Origin: a virus
Virus record (IMG/VR): IMGVR_UViG_3300044994_000187
Location: 1 to 24,401 of that record
Length of the DNA: 24,401 bases
Strand: one strand, 5' to 3'
Positions 8,252 through 17,115 of the stretch are shown piece by piece. How positions within the stretch are numbered: position 1 is the stretch's first letter; every line of letters begins with the position of its first letter. The position numbers and the translations under genes are program-made. The notes under the pieces are model-generated. The model was not told the DNA's origin. It worked only from the letters and a program-made list of their open reading frames with translations, and searched no databases.

Positions 8252-10426
8252 CTACATCCTCACCTCTCGGGCCAGCGACAAGACGCTGACCGAAGACCAC
8301 GGTTCGTCATTCTTTCGCATGATGCGCAACGCCCCGTCCTGCTGCCACCCGAACAAACGGGAACGACGCCACACATGCTCGTCGCGCTCAGCCAACACCA
8401 GCTTGCCAATGATCGGAGCAAGGTTCTCATCGAGAATCGGCAAATCGTCATGATCCCTCAACACCTGCTGCTCTCGAATGTGCAACCCCTCCACAGACAA
8501 GGAGGATCCCCCCTCGATGCGCACAGGATCAAAAGGACGGGCCAAGACGGCCGCCCGCACCACACGCAAGCGGCGGTTGTCGCTCGGCCCAAACTGGCCA
8601 TCGAACTTGACCGGATACACCGCCACGCCCCACACATACGGCACGCCGATGAACCAAGGGCCATCGGTCTCGTTCGCACCCACCGTATAGTTGATGTTGC
8701 CAGCCGTAGGCGTATAGGTGTTCAGCTTCTTCCTCTTGCCGCGCGACTCCATCAAATAGAAAGTGCCATCCGCAGTAGACACATGCGTAGTCGGCATCGT
8801 GCCACTGCCCGTCGTGGCCCTCCCCCGCGCACCATCCAAAGGCACCCCCCACATCTGCGGATGCAGAACCTCCAATGACAACAAAGGCGCAGGATCATCC
8901 CCGACCGCCTCGACACGCGAAACAACGATGAAAAGAAAACCGTCGCCAGAAGCGACCGCATGCACTTTCCCGGCAGGCCGCACCTGCGGCACATGGCCGA
9001 TTGTCCAACGGACAAACTGCAGCGTGCGCCCGCTCTCGCCGCTCCGCATGACCATCATCTGCCGCCAATCGAAGCGATCCGCTTCGAACATCTCGGCCGA
9101 CGCGCGCGTCGGAGAAACCAACAACTCCTCAGGCGCATACCGAGAACCGGACATGGCCGCCATGGAAAGCTGGTCGGAAGCAATCTCCATGTCAGGCGCG
9201 GCAATGTTGGCCGCCTCGGAACGAACCCGCCGCTCCAACTCCGCGTTGTCAAACGACAGGCGACGCAGCGTCACACGATCCGACTGCCAGTAGAACACCC
9301 CATCGTCCAGCGCCACCGGCTCGGAATGGTGCGCCCCAAAGTCGCCAATCAGGCGCGGCACAATGTTGGACGGAGACAAAGGCTTGCCGGAAGCCGTCTC
9401 GAAATAGCGCGCCCTGTTCGCACTCAGCACCAGCAGATAACGGGCACCATAGACATGCCGAATCTCGCCATCGCCCGAATTGGACAAGGTGACAGCAATG
9501 CCTTCCGCATCCCCGCCCTGCCCCTGGTCAAAGTTGTAGTAGGCCCCCGTGCATGACAACCACACCGCATCGGGCGCATCGCGCACCCCGCCGATCACCA
9601 ACCGCTGCTCAAACAAGCAAACGGAACGCGGATAGCCACGCCCACTGCTCCACGCCTGCTCTTCCCACCGAGGCATCGCCACGTTCGGCGTCAAGCCCGG
9701 AGCCTCGAAATTAAAGGTCGCCGCAGTCGGACTGGTATAAACCGTCATGGTCGCATGGACCCACTTGTTCGTGCTCGTGTCAAACACACGGAAAGCACGC
9801 CCCACCTGCGCCGCCGCGAAGGCAGCAGCCGACGTGGTGACGGTCCGAGCACCAGCGCCAGCACCACCCGTGTTGGTAATCGTCACCGCCTGCGGCGCAT
9901 AGCGATAGAAAGGCCACTTCGCCACACTGCCAGCCTCGATGGCATAAGCCGACATGGCAAAGCTTGTTTGGCCCGTGCGCCGTATCACCTGCGGTTCCAC
10001 GTCGGGATGCACCACGAACATCGTATCGAAAGCAGTCGCCACACGCACACGCTCGATATCGCATGCGCCGAACGTGATTGCAGAACCGCACGCCGTCACC
10101 GCAGGAAGGAACGTGCCGGACGTGAGGTTCTGGTCCCACAAATAGAACTGAACCACCACGTTGTTGCCGGACTGATAGAAGTAAGCCAGGTAGAGGCGGT
10201 CGTTGGAACCGATGAAGGCGTAGAGACGCACCTTTGTCGTTTGTCCGCCCGTCAGCGTCGTCAGGAACCACGTGCCAGGACGCGAGACCGCACCACCAGC
10301 AGCACGCGGCCAGCAGTTGACCATCCGCCGCGCCGCATTGCGAAGCTGCGGCGTGTCGCGGCGGCCACTCACGTCGTCGTCCAGCTCGCCCGCCACAAAG
10401 CTGGTCTGCAGCGTATCAACGCGCAT
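8252..10426 (-). CDS. tail tubular protein B (nozzle)
   Basis: A 724-residue protein, close to the length of T7 gp12 (794). It starts MRVDTLQTSFVAGELDDDVSGR, with the TSFxxGELD element typical of tail tubular B proteins, followed by an RNxxxxPRGG-like stretch (RRMVNCWPRAAGG) and W/Y-rich beta-strand sequence. It is expected to form the hexameric nozzle below the gatekeeper ring. The reading frame stays open upstream, but the ATG at 10426 is clearly the start because it makes a TGATG overlap with the tail tubular A stop and begins the recognisable family N-terminus. Confidence 0.93.
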   Translation of the reverse strand: MRVDTLQTSFVAGELDDDVSGRRDTPQLRNAARRMVNCWPRAAGGAVSRPGTWFLTTLTGGQTTKVRLYAFIGSNDRLYLAYFYQSGNNVVVQFYLWDQNLTSGTFLPAVTACGSAITFGACDIERVRVATAFDTMFVVHPDVEPQVIRRTGQTSFAMSAYAIEAGSVAKWPFYRYAPQAVTITNTGGAGAGARTVTTSAAAFAAAQVGRAFRVFDTSTNKWVHATMTVYTSPTAATFNFEAPGLTPNVAMPRWEEQAWSSGRGYPRSVCLFEQRLVIGGVRDAPDAVWLSCTGAYYNFDQGQGGDAEGIAVTLSNSGDGEIRHVYGARYLLVLSANRARYFETASGKPLSPSNIVPRLIGDFGAHHSEPVALDDGVFYWQSDRVTLRRLSFDNAELERRVRSEAANIAAPDMEIASDQLSMAAMSGSRYAPEELLVSPTRASAEMFEADRFDWRQMMVMRSGESGRTLQFVRWTIGHVPQVRPAGKVHAVASGDGFLFIVVSRVEAVGDDPAPLLSLEVLHPQMWGVPLDGARGRATTGSGTMPTTHVSTADGTFYLMESRGKRKKLNTYTPTAGNINYTVGANETDGPWFIGVPYVWGVAVYPVKFDGQFGPSDNRRLRVVRAAVLARPFDPVRIEGGSSLSVEGLHIREQQVLRDHDDLPILDENLAPIIGKLVLAERDEHVWRRSRLFGWQQDGALRIMRKNDEPWSSVSVLSLAREVRM

Positions 10427-11007
10427 CAGAACCGCCGCGCCCGCGTGAAAGCACCAAGGTCCATCACTTGCGACGGACGCGACTGCGCATTGTGCAGGCG
10501 CGCCGCACGGAATGCCGCCATCATCTGACGCTCCATCGCATCGGTTTTCTCGGCACTCTCCGTCAAGCCAAGGCACAAGGCATGCGCCAAACGCAGCTCG
10601 GCATAAACCCGGAACCACGCTGGCCAGTCATTCTCCCCGATCCGCGCCACATACGTCAGGACAGGCGGATGCGTGGATTCCCACGGCCACAAAAGACGCT
10701 GGTTGCTATGCAACCCATATTCCTGCGTCGGCTGACGCTCATGCAAATAGACGGTCATCAGCCGCAGAAAATCGGTCGGCAACTGCCACTGCGTCTTCCA
10801 ACCATCCGGAGGCGTGCCCGGCGCTTGCGTCAACGTCACCGTCTTGGCCGCAAAATGCCACGGATGCGCGGCAAACGCCATGTCGCGCTCCACGTCGTAA
10901 ATGGCCAAAGCCTGCACCGCAATCGGACCATCCTCGTCCAAGCTCGTCAAAGGGCGCTCGCCCAAACGGGCCAAGGCGGCGTTGATGGTGCTCAGCTTCG
11001 TCTGCAT
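10426..11007 (-). CDS. tail tubular protein A (gatekeeper / adaptor)
   Basis: A 193-residue protein starting MQTKLSTINAALARLGERPL, the usual opening of T7 gp11-like tail tubular A proteins (INxxLxxLGExP). It continues with the family's conserved WxF / LPxDFLRL / YLH pattern (WHFAAKTV near residue 50, QLPTDFLRLMTVYLHER near 74-90). The protein forms the ring between portal and nozzle. A purine-rich AGGGGG lies before the start. A 74-nt leader separates it from the small head gene and contains GGGGAGGG/CCCTCCCC inverted repeats near 11025-11056. Confidence 0.92.
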   Translation of the reverse strand: MQTKLSTINAALARLGERPLTSLDEDGPIAVQALAIYDVERDMAFAAHPWHFAAKTVTLTQAPGTPPDGWKTQWQLPTDFLRLMTVYLHERQPTQEYGLHSNQRLLWPWESTHPPVLTYVARIGENDWPAWFRVYAELRLAHALCLGLTESAEKTDAMERQMMAAFRAARLHNAQSRPSQVMDLGAFTRARRF

Positions 11008-11080
11008 CCATGCCCCCTAAGCGAAGGGGGAGGGAAGGTCGCCCTCCCCTCCCCCCGATCCACTCGGCGGAACCCCCCGC

Positions 11081-11365
11081 TCAGGCGAGGTAGTTCTGCA
11101 ACGTCGTCACAGTGCCCGCCTGCGAAGCCGAAGTCACCATGCACAACATGAAACCCGGCGTGCCGCCAGTCTCCACATGCGCCATGATGATATCGCCCCG
11201 GTTGAGAAGATGCGTCGCGCCGTTGAAGTAGCCGGACGTTAGCACCGTCGTGCGGTTGTCAGGCGTCGAGTAGAACCACAGGCGGGGCGACCGCTCCGTG
11301 GCCGTGCCGCCATAAGCCCCGGCAAAGACCGGACCCGGCAGAAGCGTTCCAAGAGTCAAAGGCAT
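11081..11365 (-). CDS. small beta-rich head protein, possible decoration protein
   Basis: A 94-residue protein, rich in Gly, Thr, Ser and Val with little charge. The central stretch (TSGYFNGATHLLNRGDIIMA) is of a kind I recall in small proteins encoded directly after the capsid gene in podoviruses of Alphaproteobacteria. It probably folds as a compact beta structure and may bind the capsid surface, as cement proteins do. This role is inferred from position and composition. AGGAG lies 9 nt before the ATG and the gene follows the capsid stop by 12 nt, so it is likely expressed at a high level. Confidence 0.75.
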   Translation of the reverse strand: MPLTLGTLLPGPVFAGAYGGTATERSPRLWFYSTPDNRTTVLTSGYFNGATHLLNRGDIIMAHVETGGTPGFMLCMVTSASQAGTVTTLQNYLA

Positions 11366-11377
11366 GGTCCGTTCTCC

Positions 11378-12196
11378 TCAGAGGTCATACAGCTTGCGCT
11401 TCACGCCAGTCTGGTCGATGAGCTTCGCGCCCATGCTCATCGAACCCACGATGTTGTGCGCCGCACGCTCGCCATTCCACGTCACGTCCACGCTGATCTC
11501 AGCGCCGATGGCAGCACCCATCGCCGTCTTGTGCCAGAAGTAGCAGAACTTGTCGGCACCGGACGCCGTGCAGCCGGAGTAGGGCATCCACGTGAAGCCC
11601 GCCCACACCTTCGACGGCACACGCGCCGTCCAAGGCTGGTCGCTGACATACTCGGCGCTGGAAAACTGCTGGATCCCCAGCAGATCGCCCCACGCCTCCC
11701 ACGGCACGATGGCATAGGTCTGGCCATCGAGCGGCACGTCGTCCTTGCCGAACGTCTCCAAGGCCGCCACAGGCCCGGAAGCCGCCGTCCACACGGACGG
11801 AGAGCCGTTGTCGATGTAGCCCGTCGCCTGGTCGGCCGCCGTGATGATATCCTGATCCATCGCACGCCCAAGCGCCCAAGTGATGGCGTTGGTCAGGATG
11901 GCACGCTCGTCATGGTTGATCTTCAACTCATCGAGCTTGTCCACCAGCTCGCGCGCGTAGCGGTCGGTCAGCGTGATCGTGACCGTCCCACGGTCCGCGT
12001 TCATCAGGGGGATTTCGCCACCACGCGGCTTCGAGACGGCAGAACCCTTGCCGATCTTCTGCATCGTGGTGTCCATCGCGCCCTTCACGGTCTTGACGCG
12101 AACCGTCCCACGAAGCTGGGAACCCTGGCGCTGGAACGCCTCGAAAACTTCGGTCTCGTAGCTTTTGACAAAAGAAGTATCGATGTTCTGCGGCAT
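11378..12196 (-). CDS. major capsid protein
   Basis: A 272-residue protein between scaffold and tail genes. It begins MPQNIDTSFVKSYETEVFEA, a typical opening of short podovirus capsid proteins (xFVxxYxxEVxxAYQ). It contains the RGTV / KPRGGEIP loop region and a C-terminal segment (VDVTWNGERAAHNIVGSMSM) of the kind that carries the capsid A-domain in this group. It is shorter than T7 gp10A (344) and shows no added Ig-like domain. GGAG is 10 nt upstream of the ATG. Unlike most neighbours the gene is not overlapped by the preceding one, which leaves space for separate control. Confidence 0.9.
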   Translation of the reverse strand: MPQNIDTSFVKSYETEVFEAFQRQGSQLRGTVRVKTVKGAMDTTMQKIGKGSAVSKPRGGEIPLMNADRGTVTITLTDRYARELVDKLDELKINHDERAILTNAITWALGRAMDQDIITAADQATGYIDNGSPSVWTAASGPVAALETFGKDDVPLDGQTYAIVPWEAWGDLLGIQQFSSAEYVSDQPWTARVPSKVWAGFTWMPYSGCTASGADKFCYFWHKTAMGAAIGAEISVDVTWNGERAAHNIVGSMSMGAKLIDQTGVKRKLYDL

Positions 12197-12433
12197 TTCC
12201 GCTGCTCTCCACTTTCAACCTGATCCTGGTTGTCCGTCTCAAGCAGGCTCAGGGGTTCCGGCCTCCACCGCCCCATAGCCCCGCTTCCGGGCCTGCCCCC
12301 GTATGTGACACGGGAGGGGCTTGCAATGCAAGGGGAGACAGGCCATCCTAGGACCGTCTCCGTGTTGTGGGTTTCCTTCTCCCCCAAAACTCAGGGGGGT
12401 GGAGATTGCCTCCACCCCCCCCCTCTTTTCCTC
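12197..12433 (-). promoter_or_regulatory. leader of the capsid gene with strong hairpin
   Basis: This 237-nt gap is by far the longest inside the late gene block. It holds a perfect 11-bp stem (12394-12404 with 12410-12420, loop of 5) directly after the scaffold stop. On the minus strand the stem is followed by TGAGTTTTGGGG, a poor terminator tail. It also contains the near-palindrome CTTGCAATGCAAG at about 12320-12332 and CCCGT/ACGGG arms next to it. I see no convincing promoter hexamers. The stem may act as a partial terminator or as an RNA-stabilising 5' end set before the most abundantly needed product. Confidence 0.5.
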
Positions 12434-13174
12434 TCAACCCTGCTTCGCGAAGAACTGCTCGGCACGCTCGAACACCGACTTCCGGTAGTTGGAGTCGGTA
12501 TAGTATCGCTTGTCGCGCATGGCCGCCCGCACCTCCTCCTCGCTCGTAAAGGGCGCATTGGCCGCAGAAACCGGAGCCGCACCGCCACCCTTGCCGGGCA
12601 TGCCCTCGGCACCGCCCAAACGCACCACCTCCTCCAACGCCTCGATGACCTCGGCACGCTGCGCCACGCCCTGGAGGGCGCGGTAAGCCTTCTCGGACAG
12701 GTTCGCCGCAAGGTAGCCGTCGAGCTGCGCCAGCCGCTCATCGGCACGCTCGCCCAGCTTGGCCCGCTCCGCCTTCATGTCAGGCAAAGTCCCAGCCACC
12801 GCCTTGGCAAACAAACCCACCGCTTCCGTGAACGCCCCCTTCGGCAGCTTGTGACGGTGCGCCCACTCGCGCGCCTCCTTCGCCAAAGGGTCATCCGCCT
12901 CGATGCGGAACTCGAAGCCCTGCGGCACCGCAAAGCCCTCGGGCAGCGCCAGCTCATAAGCGTCGGGATTCTCAGGCAAATCCTTCGCCATCTCGGCGCG
13001 CAGCTCGGCCAGCAGCGTCTCACGCCGCTCGCCAAGCTTCTTCTCCAACTCGACATAGCTCGCCGCCAACGCCTCCGGCTCCTTGAACTTCGCCGGAAGC
13101 CACGCCGGACGCTCCGGCGCAGCAGCCTCGGGTGCGTTCTCCGCCACAGGGGCGGGCGCTTCCGTCTCACTCAC
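12434..13174 (-). CDS. capsid scaffolding protein
   Basis: A 246-residue acidic, helical protein. Residues 22-44 contain RPAWLPAKFKEPEALAASY, a hallmark of phage scaffold proteins (PEWLP-KFKxxExLAKSYxELE), followed by a long charged coiled-coil region and a basic C-terminus with many R and K (from about residue 215) that would contact the capsid shell. It is needed for procapsid assembly and normally leaves before packaging. It starts with GTG inside the last codons of the upstream small gene (8-nt overlap) with GGAG 8 nt before. Confidence 0.88.
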   Translation of the reverse strand: MSETEAPAPVAENAPEAAAPERPAWLPAKFKEPEALAASYVELEKKLGERRETLLAELRAEMAKDLPENPDAYELALPEGFAVPQGFEFRIEADDPLAKEAREWAHRHKLPKGAFTEAVGLFAKAVAGTLPDMKAERAKLGERADERLAQLDGYLAANLSEKAYRALQGVAQRAEVIEALEEVVRLGGAEGMPGKGGGAAPVSAANAPFTSEEEVRAAMRDKRYYTDSNYRKSVFERAEQFFAKQG

Positions 13175-13370
13175 TGGACTTCTCCTTCTGCTCCAAGCGG
13201 GTAAACAAGTCAGCGATCACGGACCGCTGACCCTCGCGATACGCCAGCTCGCCCTCCGTGAAAGGCGGCCTCGCCACCGTCGCATAGCGCGCCATGAGAT
13301 AGCGCGTCAGCAACGGACCAGCCGCGTTGAAGGCGCGCTGAACCGCCAACGTCACCTCATCGTCGTTCAT
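13167..13370 (-). CDS. small protein between portal and scaffold (Bbp19-like?)
   Basis: A 67-residue protein starting MNDDEVTLAVQRAF, with the later element FTEGELAYREGQRSVIADLF. Small proteins with an EGQRxxxxL helix occur between portal and scaffold in several podoviruses, and I recall the Bordetella phage Bbp19 type as similar; that link is tentative. Function is unknown. The ATG overlaps the portal stop as TGATG, with AGGAG 6 nt upstream inside the portal gene, so the gene is very likely translated. Confidence 0.75.
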   Translation of the reverse strand: MNDDEVTLAVQRAFNAAGPLLTRYLMARYATVARPPFTEGELAYREGQRSVIADLFTRLEQKEKSSE

Positions 13371-14938
13371 CAGAAGCTCCTAGGCTGGCCACCACCCATG
13401 CCACCCGCAGCAGCCGCAACCGCCTGCGCCAACGCCGGATCGGCATTGCCCAACTGCTGCTGCATCGCCCCGATCTGCGCACCCAAACGCGCCTGCTCCT
13501 GCGGCGAGATGAGAATGTTCGGCGGCACATCAAACAACCGCGCCAGCTCCTGCGCAAAGCGCGTCGGATCCACCTGCGTCATCAACACCTGCGGGCCGAA
13601 CAGGGAACCAATCGTCTGCGCCAACTGCACCTGACGCTTGCCCAACGCCATCGCACCCGCACGCGCCAAACCGCTGAACGGCTCCACACGCACCGTCCGG
13701 CCATCGATCACCGGCATCTCGATCATCCCCGCACGCTTGAGCAGATACCGCAAGCGCGCAATCAAAGGCACGCAGAACTCGGACCAGATGCGCTCATACG
13801 CCGGACCGAGCTGCCGCGCCAAGTCAAGCATCCGCTCCTCAACCTCAAAAGCCGTAGGCGGCGTGCCCTGCCTCGGACCAAGCGTCTCGTTGTAAAGCAT
13901 GCGGCGAATGGAGTGTTGAAGGTCGGCAATGACCAACTGGGTCAAGTCCACCTGCACCCGCTGCGTCAACGGCTGCAACCCCTTGCTCCCAACGGCAATC
14001 GGCAGGATCGCGCCGGGCACCATCACCGCCGTCTCGGGGTTGAACACCCCGTCATCCTCGGCCTGCCACAACCCGCCGAGCTGCAAGTCGGCACCGCGCA
14101 GCAGCTTCTCCTTCACCGCATTGAGCGTGCGCACGGACGGCAACGCCTGAATCGCCGGACCAATCCCGTAGATATCGCCGCTCGCAAGACTCATCCGGCC
14201 ATAGACAAACGGGCATGACCCCTCGCCCTGATAGGTCCTCTCCCACATGATCGAAGACCGCTCGCCATGCGCCAGCAAAAGGCCATGGCGATACCGCTCG
14301 CCCACGCCATCCCCGTCCAGCTCGCAGAACTCCACCACGTCGTAGAGCCGGTGATCCTCCACGTCGGACGGCAACTCCACACGCGGATACCGCATCCGCA
14401 TCTGGCCAGCGCGGTAACGGTTCAGCACATAGAAGGCATCAGGCCGCGTGCGATGCCACGCAGCGAACCAAACCTGCGTCATCGGCACAGGCTCGAACAC
14501 CAGCCCGCCAGGAGACACAGGATCGTAGGCCACACGCATCAGCCAGTTGCCGAACCCCACGGCGTCAATGAGACACTCCGTCACAGCCGAGTAGAAGTTG
14601 CTGTAAGCCATGCGCTCGAAAATGTAACGCTGCACGTCCGCCAAACGCTGACGCTGCTCGTCGGACGCGCCCTGCATCTCCAAACGCGCCCACTCCACGC
14701 CAGTCGGCATCACCCCCGACTGAATGCGCGCAGCACACTCGGGAACGCCTACCACCGCCGTGTCGTCATACAACTCCGTCGCATCCAGCGCCGAGGACAA
14801 ACTGTCCGTCTCCAAGCGGCGACGGCCCGGCATCATCAAGCTCAGCACGTCCCGCCAGTAAGGCTCGTAAGGCACACGCCAACGCTTCGCCTCGGCCCAA
14901 CGGGCAAGCACGCCGACCGCCGAAGGATCCTTCCTCAT
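13370..14938 (-). CDS. portal (head-tail connector) protein
   Basis: A 522-residue protein close to T7 gp8 in length (536) and pattern: N-terminal WxxAKxxRxPYEPYWRDVxxLMMP (residues about 14-37), SGVMPTGVEWARLEM near 75-90, the central CPFVYGRMSLASGDIYGIGP stretch near 240, and the helical LYNETLGPRQGTPPTAFEV region near 353. Twelve copies form the DNA entry channel at one capsid vertex and dock the terminase and tail. The C-terminus is Gln/Ala/Gly-rich. The ATG overlaps the preceding stop as ATGA and has no good ribosome site of its own, so coupling is expected. Confidence 0.95.
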   Translation of the reverse strand: MRKDPSAVGVLARWAEAKRWRVPYEPYWRDVLSLMMPGRRRLETDSLSSALDATELYDDTAVVGVPECAARIQSGVMPTGVEWARLEMQGASDEQRQRLADVQRYIFERMAYSNFYSAVTECLIDAVGFGNWLMRVAYDPVSPGGLVFEPVPMTQVWFAAWHRTRPDAFYVLNRYRAGQMRMRYPRVELPSDVEDHRLYDVVEFCELDGDGVGERYRHGLLLAHGERSSIMWERTYQGEGSCPFVYGRMSLASGDIYGIGPAIQALPSVRTLNAVKEKLLRGADLQLGGLWQAEDDGVFNPETAVMVPGAILPIAVGSKGLQPLTQRVQVDLTQLVIADLQHSIRRMLYNETLGPRQGTPPTAFEVEERMLDLARQLGPAYERIWSEFCVPLIARLRYLLKRAGMIEMPVIDGRTVRVEPFSGLARAGAMALGKRQVQLAQTIGSLFGPQVLMTQVDPTRFAQELARLFDVPPNILISPQEQARLGAQIGAMQQQLGNADPALAQAVAAAAGGMGGGQPRSF

Positions 14939-15147
14939 CGCGGAGCCAAGGACCGCTCGTCATTCATGAGGCTGCGATTGCCGCGCCCCACGCTCAAGAA
15001 ACCAAGACGCTCCTGCTCCACACGACGCGCCTCGGCCGCCTTCTCCTCAGCCTCGCGCCGCGCCGCCTCCTGACGCTGCCTCACCAGCTCAGGATCAGGC
15101 GGCGGAGGCGCAGGCGGCTTGGGAGAAGAAAAGATCGCACCCATCAT
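14935..15147 (-). CDS. small proline- and arginine-rich protein upstream of portal
   Basis: A 70-residue protein: an N-terminal segment with KPPAPPPPDPE (residues 10-20), a charged helix rich in R, E, A and Q (20-50) likely to be a coiled coil, and an RGN-x-SLM element at about 55-61. Such short proline-then-helix proteins are common next to portal genes in podoviruses, but no function is established. Two start codons sit in tandem (15147 and 15144). The second forms TGATG with the acetyltransferase stop, and GAAGGAG upstream can serve either. The stop overlaps the portal ATG as ATGA. Confidence 0.75.
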   Translation of the reverse strand: MMGAIFSSPKPPAPPPPDPELVRQRQEAARREAEEKAAEARRVEQERLGFLSVGRGNRSLMNDERSLAPR

Positions 15148-15584
15148 CCACGCTCCTTCACGAACACGGACATCCCCGGCTTATACCCCGCCGCACGCGC
15201 CAACGCCACATAGCCCGGCACCTCACCGGGGAAATGCCCGTGCATCAACACACGCGACGCACCCTGACGCCAACACCAGTCCTCGCCCGCCAGCAACAAG
15301 AGCCTCGCCACAGCCGTGCCACGCCACGGCGGACGCACATAGAACTTCACCACCTGCCCAAAAGACGGAACAAACAAGGGATCCACCGCCATCAGGCAGC
15401 CCCCGGCCACACGCCCGTCCTCCTCCACAGCCAGAAACCCCGCCATGCCCGGCATCGAAAGACCCCACGCCAAGCAACCCGGCGCATCATCGGACAACCG
15501 AACGCCCGCCTCCGCACACCCCTCGCGGAACAAATCGAGGACAACCCCGAGGTCGCCAGGACTAGCGCGCACGACGCGAGGCAT
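15144..15584 (-). CDS. GNAT-type N-acetyltransferase
   Basis: A 146-residue protein. The central segment KFYVRPPWRGTAVARLLL (residues about 88-105) matches the acetyl-CoA-binding motif A of GNAT enzymes (V-R-x-x-x-R-G-x-G/A). It is preceded by a beta strand (AGGCLMAVDP) and followed by YVALARAAGYKP, a typical GNAT motif-B end. The substrate cannot be told. Single GNAT genes of this size occur between terminase and portal in some podoviruses of Proteobacteria. I chose the ATG at 15584, which overlaps the terminase end by 23 nt, because sequence farther upstream in this frame is arginine-rich shadow of the terminase. Confidence 0.8.
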   Translation of the reverse strand: MPRVVRASPGDLGVVLDLFREGCAEAGVRLSDDAPGCLAWGLSMPGMAGFLAVEEDGRVAGGCLMAVDPLFVPSFGQVVKFYVRPPWRGTAVARLLLLAGEDWCWRQGASRVLMHGHFPGEVPGYVALARAAGYKPGMSVFVKERG

Positions 15585-17115
15585 AAGCACCCAAAGGACT
15601 ATAAGAAGCCGACGCACGCGCCTTCTGCGGCGGACGCGGACCACGCAAAAGCTGACGCCCCGCACCCGTGCCAAGACACGCATACTGCAACGCATCATGG
15701 ACATGCGAGAAGATGTTCTTCTCAGGCTCGGAAGCGAACCGCGTCGCTCCCGCCACCTGCAACCGCCGGATCCGGTAACCCCCGAGAAAGCCAGAACGCA
15801 ACGTCGGCGCACCCGGAACCGCACGGCTGCCCGGCCACACCAACAGCGCAGGACCCTCCTGGTTGCGGCTCAGGAGAAGGGAACGCACCGCGCCCTGACG
15901 CACATCGGGGTCGTTCGTCTCGGCCGGGAGAATCGGCAACCCACACGCAGCCGCAATCATGAACGGCGTCCGCGCATCCGTCTGGGCACGCTGGCTCCCC
16001 GCAGGATCGCCCCAAGCAATCCACTGCCGCTTCGACATATGCTCAGGAAACAACTGCATGAGGTCAGGCAACACCACGTCCTTCAAGAACTGCTCCAACC
16101 CCATGTTGGACGAAACCAGCTCACGCAACACACGCCGCTGGCCGTTCACCACCTGCATCACCACGCACGCAGGCGTCAGCCCGAAGTCAAAACCCAACAC
16201 CAGCTTGACATTCGGCACCACAGGAATCGGCTCCCGAGCACGATGAAACCCGTCGTCCCACTCGGGATACACCGCCAAGCCGTCCGCCGTGGACGCCAGC
16301 CGGTTCATGATATACTGGTCGATGTAGGCCTTCGATTTCCCCTGCGCGAGATCGAGGTAGTAGGTCGCACCAAGGTTGGAAGCGTTCTCCGCCTCGGGAT
16401 TGACACGATAGCCCACAACCGTCCGGCCGTCAGGCCCGAAATCCTCGATCAACCCACCCGGCTGACGAAACAACGCCCACCCAGGCGGATTCACCGGAAA
16501 CGTGTCACGCTCCTCAGGCGGCATCCACTCGGGAACCGGAGCCTCACCAAACAACCACGCCAACCAGCAATCCCCGTCCCAAGCATTGCTGTCCGCGATG
16601 AACCACTTGCGCGGAGGAATCGGCGAGCCAGGAGGCCGATAACGCCTCAGCCGCTCGTCGATCACATCAATGATCTCCTTCGACTGCTCCTTGATCTCGT
16701 TGGCCCACGCGCCAGTGAGATCGAGCGACCGGAGACTCCGCAACTGGTCCGGACGGTCCAGCGGAATGAACAACACATCCGCCTCCACATCCCCGAACCG
16801 GAACTCGTAGGTGTAAGGCGGAGACCACACCATCCGGCCCAAAGGACTCCCGTCAGGAAACCACTGCAACCACGTCGCCATCGTCGTGCTCTTGAGCTGC
16901 GGACCCGTGTTCCGCGTCACCAGCCAACGCGACCGGCGAATCCCGTCGTCGCTCGGCGGATAGGCACACGCCAAACGGAAAATCTCCATGCAGCACGCCG
17001 CAGACTTGCCGCTGCCCACAGGACCACGAATCACACGGAACGGCGCATCGCTCCGCATGAACTCCCGCAACACCCTGCCATCAGGGCGAAACTTCCGGGT
17101 GAACTCAACCGTCAC
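15562..17115 (-). CDS. terL: terminase large subunit
   Basis: A 517-residue packaging motor. Walker A is GPVGSGKS at residues 31-38. The Walker B end with catalytic glutamate is LTGAWANE at 133-140. The C-terminal RNase H-like nuclease has candidate metal ligands D310 (LGFDFGL), D370 (WGDPAG) and D474 (HVHDALQYA). It would pump DNA into the procapsid at the portal and cut the concatemer. It starts with GTG, in a GTGA overlap with the stop of the 267-residue frame upstream. The C-terminal tail is basic and low in complexity. A small-terminase candidate is not adjacent but about 6.6 kb away on the same strand. Confidence 0.95.
   Translation of the reverse strand: MTVEFTRKFRPDGRVLREFMRSDAPFRVIRGPVGSGKSAACCMEIFRLACAYPPSDDGIRRSRWLVTRNTGPQLKSTTMATWLQWFPDGSPLGRMVWSPPYTYEFRFGDVEADVLFIPLDRPDQLRSLRSLDLTGAWANEIKEQSKEIIDVIDERLRRYRPPGSPIPPRKWFIADSNAWDGDCWLAWLFGEAPVPEWMPPEERDTFPVNPPGWALFRQPGGLIEDFGPDGRTVVGYRVNPEAENASNLGATYYLDLAQGKSKAYIDQYIMNRLASTADGLAVYPEWDDGFHRAREPIPVVPNVKLVLGFDFGLTPACVVMQVVNGQRRVLRELVSSNMGLEQFLKDVVLPDLMQLFPEHMSKRQWIAWGDPAGSQRAQTDARTPFMIAAACGLPILPAETNDPDVRQGAVRSLLLSRNQEGPALLVWPGSRAVPGAPTLRSGFLGGYRIRRLQVAGATRFASEPEKNIFSHVHDALQYACLGTGAGRQLLRGPRPPQKARASASYSPLGAYASRRAR

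Noticed and set aside
10426-10618. Upstream extension of tail tubular protein B to 788 residues
   Set aside because: The extension overlaps tail tubular A throughout and has no family similarity; the TGATG-coupled ATG at 10426 begins the known N-terminal pattern.
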